Shown: positions 46,901 through 58,900 of the stretch, in pieces | How positions within the stretch are numbered: the stretch's first letter is position 1 | Layout: each line of letters opens with the position of its first letter | Assembly (NCBI GenBank): GCA_036346395.1 | Contig: CM070602.1 | Coordinates: 23,383,098 to 23,447,097 of the forward strand | DNA: 64,000 nt | Origin: Hsuehochloa calcarea | Taxonomy: Eukaryota > Streptophyta > Magnoliopsida > Poales > Poaceae | Direction of reading: 5' to 3' | The notes under the pieces: generated by a model | What the model was told of the DNA's origin: nothing | What the model saw: the letters and a program-made list of their open reading frames with translations, nothing else | The model's database searches: none | Translations under genes and position numbers: made by a program

Positions 46901-49900
46901 AAAAATTTGCCCATTCCCTGTGTTAATATACTGTGATGTCTAGTTGGTGAAGGGAAGAAAAGTTTAATAAATAATTTGGCCAGTTCCGCTTCAATAAGAC
47001 GAGATAGTGTTAAACAGACATTGATCTACCATATTAAATCAAGTTCTTTTTTGAAAGGAAAATATCAAGAAATGATAATGGGACTTGATTATTTGTGTTT
47101 ATGTAACTAGATGCTGAATGATAATTTGTATTTTGGTCATGTGCCCAGGTATGTATGGCAATACAAGATTATTTTGGTGCATCTGTACTCTTACCTCGGA
47201 GCTCTTCCATTAGCGCATCGATGGTAATTTCGTTTCCTTACATCACATTTCTTTTCATTTATGCTCTTGCTATTTGGATCCTTTCATATTTTATGGATTG
47301 GCGAATGCTGATATTAATGTGCCCCATGTTGGGCCATTGTCCCTAGATAACACTAAATCATGTGTTAACTGTTGGAATCAACTCTCATCTATTCCAATCG
47401 GGCTAAAAGCCAACATGTACAAGTTACATGTGTATGGAAATATGCAAAGAACACCCTATACAAGTCATATGTAACATCCTACATCAAACTTATTGTGGAT
47501 CAACAACACCGAGTTTGGAGAGGTAGAAATTGTGTTGAGCTCTAGTCTGTGCCTTGGCAAAGAAATCTGCAGCTCCAAAGGCACATACCGAAAATCAATA
47601 GCTTGGTCCTGCACCTGCGATCTCATGAATGAAGCATCAACTCCAATATACTTGGTGAGCTCATGCTTCACTGGATCTCGAGCAATGCTGATCGCACTAG
47701 TACTGTCTGATAAAAGAGGTGCAGAAGCTGAAACACCGAAATCCTCAAGTAGCCACTGAAGCCAAGTGATCTCAACTGTCAATGCCGCCATGGCTCGCAA
47801 CTCATCCTCAACACTCGAACGGGAAACATTAGTCTGCTTCTTGGTCTTCCAGGCAATCGGAGAGGAGTTAAGGAAAACACAATAGGCAAAAAGAGACCAG
47901 CGATAAGTAGGATCGCTAGCCTAGGTCGCATCAGAGTACGACTACAACTGCAAAGGGCTGGAACGAGGAAAGGAAATGCAACGACTGATGGTCTCACGAA
48001 GATACCACAGAACACGAAGGTGACTATAGTGGAGCTGAGTAGGAGCAGAAATGAACTGGCTCAGAATGTGGACATGGTGAGAAATGTTAGGTCGAGTGAT
48101 CCCAAGATAGACAAGGCTCTAGACAAGGTGACGGTAGCGAGTAGGATCCTCAAGAGGCTCCTCATCAGTGGGTTGAAGGTGAACACTAAGCTTCATAGGA
48201 GTGTCCACCATGCGCAGATTAGTGAGACAAACGTGAGCAAGGATATCCTGAATGTGCTTCCTCTGGGAGAGGTAGTAGCCCTTTGGCGTGGAAGTGACCT
48301 AAATACCAAGGAAGTAACGAAGATGACTCAAGTCAAACATCAAGAACTGCTTACTGAGACACTTCTTCACAAAATCAATGTACTGAGAGTCATCCCCAGT
48401 AATGATCATATCATCCACATAGAGAAGGAGCGTCCAACCCCGAGGAGAGGTGTTACAAAGAGGGTAGGGTCGTGATCACTTGCGGAGAAGTCGGCAGCAG
48501 TGACAACAGAGGAGAAGCGGCCAAACCAAACACGAGGGGCTTGCTTGAGCCCATAGAGAGAACGACGAAGGCGACAAACCATACTAGTAGGGACAAAATA
48601 CCCAGGGGGCGGTTGCATGCAGACCTCATGCAGTTCGCTATTGAGAAAACCATTCTTGACATCCAACTAAGAGATGGGCCACTGTCGAACAGAGGCCATA
48701 GCAAGAAAAGTGAACAGTGGTCATGTGGGCGACAGGAGTGAAGGTTTCATTGTAGTCGCGACGATGCTCTTGCTGAAAACCATGCGCCACAAGATGAGCC
48801 TTGTACAATGCTATCAAGGCGGTCAATAGTGCATCGCCTCGCCGTCGCCTTGCCATGGCTGCGTAAGGCGTCCGCTTCACCGACAAGGCGTCGCCATGGC
48901 GTCTCCAAGGCGGCAGAAAGCTCCAAGGCGGCCGCCATAGAAGGGGTGGAGGAGATATAGAGATGGCGGTCACGGGATGAGGGGGCAAGCATAAAACCTA
49001 CTTGCGTGAAGCCGAGCGACCGAGAAGACCTAGCGCCGCCTCCATTCCCATCGCGGCCTCCATCCTCGGAGGCACGGCGACCATCTCGCCGCGCCACCGT
49101 CCCGATCCGGTATGCTCCATCGGTCCATCCTCCTCCCGGCCCACCTCCTCTCCTCCCTCCTCCTCCCAGTCTCCACCTCCACCTCCACCAGGCGACCCGG
49201 CTCCCCCCTCCCGGCCCCCTTTCACCTCCTCCGTCTCCCTTCTCCCGCATCGGCGCGGCGATGGAGGGCGGGAGGCCGGCGGGAGTGGGAGCCGAGTCAC
49301 TGGTCGCCATCGGAGCGTCACGAGTCGCGGAGGAGAAGGAGGGAGGAGGCGAGAGAGGAGGAGGAGCGGCGTCGGCGAGGAGCGTCGTGGCTGCGTTGGT
49401 CGGTTAGAAGGCGTCGCTGAGCGATCGAGGCACTGAGCGCAGCTGAGTCGGCCGTGGCTTTATTTGCCGCACACGGAGCGCGGAGGAGGAGGAGAGAAAG
49501 GGAGAGGCGAAAAGAGAGTCAGCGGGCACCGATGAAGAGGGTCGCCAAGGTAGGCAGATTGCCTGGCAGTGGAAGCCCGGATCTTCGCGCCACCATAATC
49601 AAAGTTGTTGCTGCTACTCATCGTCGGATCTTCGCGGTCGCTCTGACTGTCGCCTTACACATCCTAAGGCGTCGCCTCGCCTCACGCCTTAACGCTTAAA
49701 AGGTGTGAGGGGTGGGTCGCCTCGCCTCGCCTTACCGCTTTAATAACCATGGCCTTGTAGCGCGCAAGAGAATCATTCGAGCGGGTCTTGATGTTGTACA
49801 CCCACTTGCACGTGATGAAAGTGAGGGCACAAGATCCCAAGCACCAGTACGCTCCAAAGCAGCAATCTCCTCAGACATCGCAAGCTGCAACTTAGGTTGA

Positions 49901-52900
49901 GAGGTAGCCTCACGGTAGGTCGTAGGCTCAGAAAGAGCAGCGGCTGTGAAGGCGCAGCGCTTAGGAGACCGACAGTGCGACGATCATGAAGATCGTATCT
50001 GGGAGGAGAAAGCGGATGCTCCGACCCAGTAAGAACGGAGGAGTGAACATGGCCTCACAAAGACGGAGGCTCAACTGCAGGAGTAGGCCGAGGACGACGA
50101 GAGTAGTGCAGAGGAAAAGGTGGAATCTCAACAAGTGCTGGAAGGAAACACTTTCGGAGGGGGAACAGGTGGAACCGGAGGAGAGGGAAGCGAAGGTGGA
50201 GGAGGAAGCGAAACATAAGTGGAAAGCTGAGTATTATGAAAAGTCAGAGAGATCGACTTAACAAGAGACTCTGAGCTGATAGTGGAGGGACGAGGATAGT
50301 AAGGCCAGGACTCATCAAAGGTGATGTCCCAAGGGATCCTCATTCGACGTGAAATAGGTTCGTAGCAGCGATAACCCTTATGCTCAAGAATGTAGTCGAG
50401 AAAAACACACTCAACTGACTGAGCAGATAGCTTGGTGCGCTCAAGAGGTGGAAGAAGGACGAAGCAGACAGCCGAAATAGCGAAGGTGACTGACTTTACT
50501 CGGGAGTTCAACTGTAGAGACGCTCTACAGGAGTAGAACCCTGAAGAGCAGTGGAAGGTTGCATGTTGATGAGGAAAGCATCAGTGGAGATAGCCTCAGC
50601 CTAGAAGTGAGGTGGAACAGAAGAGTCAAGCATGAGAGCGCGAGCGGTCTCAAGCAAGTGATGATGCTTAAGCCTAGAGACACCGTTTTGAGCGTGAGCA
50701 CGAGGTCAAGAGTATTGGGGAAGAATACCCTGCTTAGCGAGAAAGCGGTGCAAAGCAGCAGATAGGTACTCGTCAGCAGAATCAGTTTGAAACACATGAA
50801 TGACCGAATCAAACTGAGTGTGAACTATGGTGGCAAAACTTTGGTAAATAGAGAGAACTTGACTGCGAGAGAACATGAAGTAGATTCAAGTATGAGTATA
50901 ATTATCAATAAAGATCACATAGTATTGATGGCCCCTTTCAAAACGAAAGGTGTAGTGACTGTCTGGCTAGTGGAGACAGCGAAAGGAAGGTGCAGCCAGT
51001 CGAGCTCCCAAAGACGTTGCAAATCACGACGCCGAGGGCCAGCACCAAGCAGAGTCCTCGTACGACTGTCCTGGACACAACAAGAGTCAGACTCAAGAAT
51101 AACACGACAATCGTGATCAGTGATCTGATATGCCGACATAAGCTGCATAGTAAGTTTGAGAACGTGAGAGACGACAGGAACATGAAAATAAGAAGTGGAA
51201 AGGGTGCCTCGGCCTGCAACAGGGAGGTACCATCTGCAGTCTGAACATTAAAAGAGATGTGGGGCTCATAGAAGTGAGGTGAGTAGAATCTGGTGCCATG
51301 TGGAAAGAAGCACCAGAGTCCAAGATCTACAGAGATAAAATACCGGACGAGGGAGGTGGCGGAGGTGAGGACTACTGAGAAGTAAGAGCCAGAATGATGA
51401 ATAAGTCCCTGTACTATGGTCTTTGTGGGGTAGGCTTGCAAAGACTTTAAGGATGAAGATCTTGACTGATCGCCTTTAGGACAAAGATCTTGATCATCAT
51501 AGGACAACATCTTGACTGCCGCCTTTAAGGACAAGATCTTGATTGTCATAGGACAAAGATCTTGATTGTCGACTTTAAGGACAAAGATCTTGACTGTCAT
51601 AGGGACAAAGATCTTAGACTAGCATCTTAGCATATACTTGGTGGTTGGCGTACTTATAAATATGTATCCCCAACCCTCAAAGTTGGCATGGCATTGTGTT
51701 AGAAATAAACAAAGAAAAATTGCCTCATCTCCAAGTGTCATCCTCTCCATGAGAGTAAGGATCTTGCTAACACCAACAAAGAAGAGTCCAATGAGTAACA
51801 AGTGGTATCGAGCCTTACTATCCCGTAGCTTGAGCATCTCTTGCTCATCTCGGCCTCCACCGCAGCAAGCCCCAAATGCAGAAGAAGAAGTTAGCCGGCC
51901 GCCCTCCGCCACTCCTCTCCGAGACGGCAAGAACTGTCGAAGCAACCTCTCTCCACGCAACAAATTTCAAGATGGCGCGCCATGTCCGCAGCGCTCGGCC
52001 TCACACGGTCGCTCGAGCACTCGGCGTCAGCAGACGGCCGAGCTTCGCCAGCAGAGAGCAGCCAGAATGAAGGGCGGCAGAGACCACTGAATGGCGAAAG
52101 GGCGCCAAGGTCGGTAATGGCGTGAGCGGGCAAGAACGGAGAATGAGGCGGAAGCGAATCGGCGCGGGCAGATGTGCTGGGCAGCAGAATGAGGTCAAGG
52201 TTTTGCGCGGCAAAGAATAAAGAGCCCATCTCTCGATGGCGATGATACGACGCGACTCGAGTCGGAAAGGAGGCAGGCAGAGCAGCTGAAGGCAAGATTC
52301 GCGCCATAAGACGCCCATGAGCGCGGCGGCAGCCTTCAGACAGCGCGGACGCGCGGTGGCGCCTCGAGGAGGCGGCGACGGCGGCGGCAGACGGGTCGAC
52401 GGAGAGCACGGCCTTCACAGTAACGCGCTCTCTCCCGCAGACGGCATCGTGGTCACCACGGTACCAGTGTCGCCGAGGACGCCGGCCCGGCGGTGGTGGC
52501 CTACCTCACCAAGACCAACTATGTCGAGCGGGTCTGCGGTGATGAGGTAAAACTCCAGCGCGCATATGCGGGATGCAATCCGAGACGGCGACGCCGACCA
52601 CGACCAGATCGACGCGCTGGATGCTCTCATCGCGCAGCCCCGCCCGAGATGCGCTTCGCTACTCAACAAGCGGATCGCCAAAGAGGCTTGGGACGCCATC
52701 GCTGCAAAGACGATCGGCAGCCGACCGCGCTCGCAAGTCTACATTGCGTGCACTTCGACGGAGCGGGAGCACTTGGCCTTCGCCGGTGAGGACGTGGATG
52801 ACTTTGTTCTCCGCCTCAACACTCTGCTGCGTAAGCCGTGCGATTCGACGACACCTATGGCGCAGGAGAGAGGCGTGGAAAAGCTCTTCCACAAGGCCCC

Positions 52901-55900
52901 AGAAGTACAAGCGACGCCCGCCGATCGAAGTCTCGCTGACCTCTCCACGATGATGATCGAGGAGGCGCGGTCGCCTCAAGGTTGTTGATAGCGATGAGCC
53001 ACAGCGCCTCTCGGGACCCGTCTCCATTGGCGGAAGCTCCTCTCGCTCGGAACGATGGGTCGCCGGCCAAGGTGACAGGAAGAAGGGAGCCTTCTTCCAC
53101 GACAGCGGCGCGCAAGATGGTAAGCGCGCAAGTCGCGCAAAGACGCCAAGCATGGGCGCGAGGACGTCCGAGGGTAATGATCGTGGGCGCGCCAGGCGGC
53201 GCCACGGCAAGCAAAGCCAAGACGAGATTTACTCTTGCCACAATCGCGGCAAGCTTGGTCATTGGGGCGGATTGTCGATACCACGACGCTGCCGTGCCCA
53301 CGTCGCAGCAGAGCAGGAGGAGCGGCCGGCTCGTTCATTGCTCATGCGAGCATCGAACTACCTCCGCACGGCCGCAGTGGCTCTCCTCCACCTTGACGAG
53401 CCAAAAGCACATGCCCTCCTGGCCATAGCCCCAGAACGACAAAGATCGACGGGTGGTGCTCGACACCGGCGCCACCCATCACATGACCGGCCGACGGAGT
53501 TCTTCGCCGAGTTTGACTCTAGCGTCCGAGGCTCCGCTGTTTGGGACGCCCGGCGTGGAAATCAAGGGCGTCGGCTCCGCCATCTTCACCATCGTGTCCG
53601 CGAGCACAAAGTTGCTCACCGGCTCTACTACATCCCCGACCACAAGAACTCCATCATCGCCTTGGGACACTGGACGAGAACGGCTCGCGTGTCGAGATCG
53701 AGCACGGGCGCCGCGGATTTGGGATCTTCGCCGCCGCCTTTCTTGCTAAGGTAACCAGAGGCAAACCGACTTACATTCTTCACGTGTCGGCGGCACAACC
53801 CTCTGTTCGCCGCCGTCGGGACGACGAGGCGTGGCGAAGGCACGCAGCGCTTTGGGCACCTTCACTTCGAGGCCTCGCTGCCGGTGCCATGGAAATGGTG
53901 CGAGGCCCGCCGTGCCTTGACCATGTGGAGCGATTCTGCGACGTCTGCGTGTTGACGGCAGAGGCGACTCCTTTCCCCAAAGAGCGAGTTTCCGAGCCAA
54001 GGAGAGGCTCGAGCTCGCACGGGACTTGTGTGGGTGGCGACGCCGGCCACACCGTGAGGACGACGCTACTTCGCGTTGCTTGTCGACGATCTCTCCCGCT
54101 ACATGTGGGTGATGGTCCCGGCAGAAGCGGAGAGGTCATGGACGCCATCAGCGCACGCAGTCGTGCTGCGAGGCGAGCGCGCGCATCAAGCTGCGCGTCT
54201 TCGCGACTGATAACAACGGGCGAATTCACGGCGGTGAATTCACGTCAGATCGCTACTGATGAGGGCATTAGCGCCACTACTCCGCGCCGTCATGTACCGC
54301 AGCAGAACGGTGTCGCCGAGCGGCGCAACGCACGGTTGTGGGATGGCTCGCCCTCCTCGCGCAGGGGATACCGGTGTCTTCGGGAGAGGCGCGGTGACGG
54401 CCGCCTACATCCTCAACCGCCGCTTACCAAGGCGCTCGATGGCGGGACGCCGACGAGGCTTAGCATGGACGCAAGCCGGCGGTCTCCCACTTGCGGGTCT
54501 TCGGCCCCTCGCTCGCCAAGGAGCTTGGTTACATCGGTAAGCTCGACGGCAGAGCACTCGGGAGTGTTCATCGGCCACGCGAGGCTCGAAGGCCACCGCA
54601 TCCTCGACCTGTCACACAAGTAGCGTCGCATCTCGCGTGGACGTTGTGTTCGACGAAGCGAGGCCGGACGTGGGACAAGGCGGTGGACGACGGTTCGACT
54701 TCGACTCGGGGACTTTGTTGTCGACACGCCCATTTCGAGAGCCGGGAGCTAGCGGCTCGCCTTCATCGAGCTCGCCCACCTCGACACCTTGCTCGCCACC
54801 GCCCCGCGAGAGCTCCACCACCTTCGCACGGCCACGCCACGCTCTCCGCACCGGCCACCACTCTCCCGCACTGCAGGCCACACCACCGGATCGCCCCAAT
54901 AGCCGGTCCACGACGAGCAACAAGATGGTGGAGTTCGCCACTCTGCCTCACGACGAGGACCGCGCCGACGCCTACCACGACGACGAGCCTCTACGCTTAT
55001 CGTACCATGGACAACATCCTCGGAAAGCGCCCATCCTCGATCGGCGCAAAGACGACTTCGGCGGGAGTGCGCTTGGCGTGGCGACGACGGCGAGCCTCGC
55101 TCTTCGCCGAGGCGAGGAGACGCGGCATGGCGTGTCGCGATGAAGCGAGAGATGGACGCCGTCGAGCGGAACCGGACGTGGCCGGGCGGATCTTCCGCCG
55201 GCCACCGGCGATCACCCTTAAGTGGGTGTTCGTGAAGCGGGATGAAGCCGGCGCCATCATCGCACAAGGCTCGCTTGGTGGCACGAGGTTTCATGCAGCG
55301 GGGGGTCGACTTCGATGACGCTTCGCACCCGCCGCGCGCATGGAGTCCGCTCGCCTTCTCCTCGCACTTGCGGCCAGAGGATTGGCGCGCCCATCACATG
55401 GACGCCAAGTCCGCCTTCCTCAACGGCGACTTGAAGGAGGAGGCCTCGTCCGTCACCACGGATTCGCCATCCCGGCAAGGAGGGCAGGTTCTCGTCGCAA
55501 GGCCCTCATGGCTTCGCGGCAGCACCACGAGCATGGAACGCGTGGACTCCGACTCAAGCAAATGGGGTTCCAGCAGAGCGCACACGAGGCGGCGGTTCAT
55601 CGGCTGGGCAAAGCGGCAACACCTGGCGGGGGGCGTCACGCCGACGACTGTTGATCAACGGCCCAGGAGGCCGAGGTCGAGGAGTTCAAGGCGAGATGAA
55701 GACCGCCTTCGGATGAGCGACTTGGGGCTCCTCTCCTTCTACCTGGGATCGAGGTCCACCAGACGACTCCCAGATCTCTTTGGCAGACCGCCACGCCAAG
55801 CGCACTGGCCGAAGGTGGCGGGCTCACCGATCGCAACCCGCACCCCACACTCCTATGGAGGAGAGGTCAAGCCGAGTCGTGAGAGCACGGCGGGAGGAGG

Positions 55901-58900
55901 CGGACGCGACGCAAGATCGGGCAAGATCGTGGGCGCCTTTCGCTACCTCGGCCCACACGCGCCCGATTTGGCGTTCGCCGTCGGCTCACGCGGTCGGCTC
56001 ATGCAAATGACCGACGACGAGCATCAAGAAAGCCGTGAAGAGGATCCTCCGCCACGTTGCGGGCACCTCCGATCACGGCTTGCACTACCCGAGGTGTCCC
56101 CACGCACGGCGACTTCATCGGGTACAACGACAATGACCACGCAGCGACATCGACACCAAAGAAGAGCACAAGCGGGATTCTTCTTCCTCGGCAAGTGCCT
56201 CGTTATCGGGCAAATACCAAGCAACAGGTGGTGGCCTGTCACCGTGAGGCCGAGTACATAGCGGCTTCCACCGCTCGACTCAGCGCCTGCTTGCTCGACC
56301 GCAGTGATCTCCTCAGCAGAGACAGGCGGTGGCTCGTGGTGGATAAAGAAGTCCGCCTGCTCGGCAAGAACCCCGTTTTCACGAACGAGCAAGCATATCC
56401 GGGTGAAGTACCACTTCATCCGAGGTCATTTTGATGAAGGCAAGATCAAGGCGAGCTACATCAACACCATCGATCACCTGCGGACACGCTCACCAAGCCT
56501 CTTGGGAGGTAAAATTCCTCGAGCTCGCTTCTAGGATCGGATGGTTCAACTCTCCCACAAGACGACGACAAGACTTAGGGGAGAATGATGAATAAGTCCT
56601 CGTACTATGGTCTTTGTGGGGTAGGCTTGTACATGCAGCCTTTAAGGACAAAGATCTTGATTGTCGGCTTTAAGGACAAGATCTTGATCATCATAGGACA
56701 AAGATCTTGATTGTCGCCTTTAAGGACAAGATCTTGATCGTCATAGGACAAGATCTTGACTGCCGCCTTTAAGGACAAAGATCTTGTGTCATAGACAAAG
56801 ATCTTAGACTAGCATCTTAGCATATACTTGGTGGTTGGCGACTTATAATATGTATCCCCAACCCTCAAAGTTGGCATGGCATTGTGTTAGAAATAAACAA
56901 AGAAAAATTGCCTCATCTCCAAGTGTCATCCTCTCCATGAGAGTAAGGATCTTGCTAACACCAACAAAGAAGAGTCCAAATGAAAATAACGTAAGAGCAG
57001 ATCTCGAGGCAAGGGCGGCGGCGCGATCGCCGAGGCGCCGACCGAGGCAGGCGGTGGCAGCTCAAGGTGGCGGCAGTGGCGTGCCTGGTGCTCCGGAGCA
57101 GCGATGGCTCGAGCCAGAGGCCAGGCTGGCGACCCTTGTACCCACCCATGGTCGCGACTGTAGGGGAAGTAGCTGCCTGCGTTGGCGGCACGTCCTAATG
57201 CGACAATGGTGTCGAGCAACTGTGATCATGCTGCACATCGCTCCCCGGAAGTGGAACATACTCCATGTCCGGCTCATCGGCGAACAGATTACAGGCGAGG
57301 AGGCCCACGGCGAAATCCACCTACCAGAGCTTGCCACTATGGGAGACCACTCAAGCTTCCATGCCCCTTGCCCTCGATCGGCCAGCGTCTGCATGGAGGC
57401 AACAATGAGCATCAGAGCATAGGAGATGCAGGGCATAGGAGGCGGCGTCCCTAAGTAACAGAGATGCGCGCACAACATGATGTTCCTCCTCCTGCTCAAC
57501 CACTAGCAACGACAGAGGAGGCTCTGTGAGCAGGGGAGGCGGTGCTCGCTCGGTGGAGGCAAAGGCGGGCTTCGCAAGCGAGGGATGCTCTGTGACCGTG
57601 TTTGCATGGACTCCTACCACCTCGCCGTCTTCTGCAACGTTCCCTTCTTCCGCGGCAAGGTGGCTCTTGATGTAGGCACCGGGAGCAGCATCCTTTTCGT
57701 CTAGAGCGCATAGGCCGGTGCCAAGGTGTATGCCATCGAGGCGACCAATATGGCGGAGCATGCCCGTGAGTAGGGCAGGCGGCGCTCGGGGAGTCGGTCG
57801 GCACCCGATGGAGGCAGAGGAGGTGGCGGCCTCGAGCAGCAGAGGACCACGGCGTCGGGGCGGCGGGATCCCGTCGGCGGCTGCATCGGGGAGGCGAGAT
57901 CGGTCAGGATTCAGATCCGTCGAGGCGGCGTGAGCAGAGGCGTAGAGGCTCGGGTGTGACGGCTAGATCCGTAGTCTGTGGGAGCTCGGAGCGTCGATCC
58001 TGTGACAAGATGCGACGACGGCGTCGGGAGGGTTCGGACCCGGAGCGGATCCAGGTAGGGAGGTGCGGTGGTCGGCGGAGGCTTGAGGATGGCGGCCACT
58101 CAGGACGACAAAAAGCGTCCTCTGTTTTTGTTTTTCCTGAAAAACAGAGGAGGCTGAGAGGGTGGCGGCCAGAGGGTGGCAGTATATAGTAGTTAGGTTT
58201 TTGGGTTTGGGAGTCGAGAGCCATGGCTCTGTTACCTTATTGGAATCAACTCTCATCTATTCCAATGGGGCTAAAAGCCAACATATACAAGTTACATGTG
58301 TATGAAAATATGCAAAGAACACCTTATACAAGTCATATCTAATAGTAGTATCCCGACCCAACAGAGTCCAGAATGTCACAAACCTATATTTACTACCAAT
58401 TTAAACATTATTTACAATAAATTCCAGCCATCATATCAAGATTTAAACCCGTCCACGGGTCACAGGATGAATGTTTAAAGTAATACCAATCAACTAATGA
58501 ATTTACCAACTAGTCTCAAGCATTATTCTATGCACTAAATAAGTCCATGAACAACAATCAAAGGAAATAATCAATATCTCTAGATTTATAAGGAATTACT
58601 CTAAATAAATATTGAATGTGTAGTTGTTTCGAATGCGGCACTTATGATCTATTCCCTTCTATGTATGTCGCCATCTAGGGTCACTTAAAATCAGCAACAA
58701 AGCACAAGTGAGTCTAAGACTTTTATCAACCATAATCAAGGTTATCATCATCTATCTGTTTGCCATTCTCATACTCAAATAAACAAGTCATATTCATATA
58801 GGTAAATTTGCATAATTTAACAATTTACTTATATATGCTCATGCACCATCATGCTCATGCTCATATGTATCTCATCAGCTGATATCGGTACAACAGTGTT

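Larger units (their letters stand above)
51398..56978 (+). mobile_element. Complete Copia element C2 nested in C1
   Basis: This plus-strand element of 5.6 kb has LTRs 51398-51790 (393 bp) and 56589-56978 (390 bp), beginning TGAATAAGTCC and ending AAGAGTCCA. A perfect 5-bp duplication AATGA flanks it (51393-51397 and 56979-56983). It has a primer-binding site (51803-51814), GC-rich gag-pol and a polypurine tract before the 3' LTR (TAGGGGAGAA). The near-identical LTR ends point to a young insertion, yet gag-pol is full of frameshifts, which is contradictory unless the sequence contains errors. Confidence 0.92.
47370..58345 (-). mobile_element. Degraded Copia element C1 with very short LTRs
   Basis: This minus-strand Copia has short LTRs: 47370-47483 (114 bp, TGTTGGAATCAACTC to ATCCTACA) and its partner at 58238 to about 58345. 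A primer-binding site lies beside the right LTR. Protease, integrase, RT and RNase H lie at 51392-47484 and are broken by a hAT-like element (48806-49751). C2 (51398-56978) lies between protease and the 5' region. The outer end of the right LTR has no match to the left one and no target duplication was found, so the right border is uncertain. Confidence 0.82.

Noticed and set aside
37774..47223. NAA25 as a pseudogene because of the transposon load
   Set aside because: All 17 exons have consistent phases, GT-AG borders and no stop in 697 codons.
48747..49436. Overlapping GC-rich open frames on both strands
   Set aside because: They lie within the 946-bp hAT-like element; open on both strands owing to GC content, without transposase or conserved domain.
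53541..54623. Plus-strand open frame of 360 codons
   Set aside because: It lies across the protease and integrase of Copia C2 but mostly in a wrong frame; GC-rich DNA has few stops. Only short stretches match pol, so it is not a gene.
49002..58224. Adjacent open frames on one strand as an operon or novel multi-gene system
   Set aside because: Every cluster of frames maps to a Copia, gypsy or hAT-like element with defined ends, or is a shadow of one.
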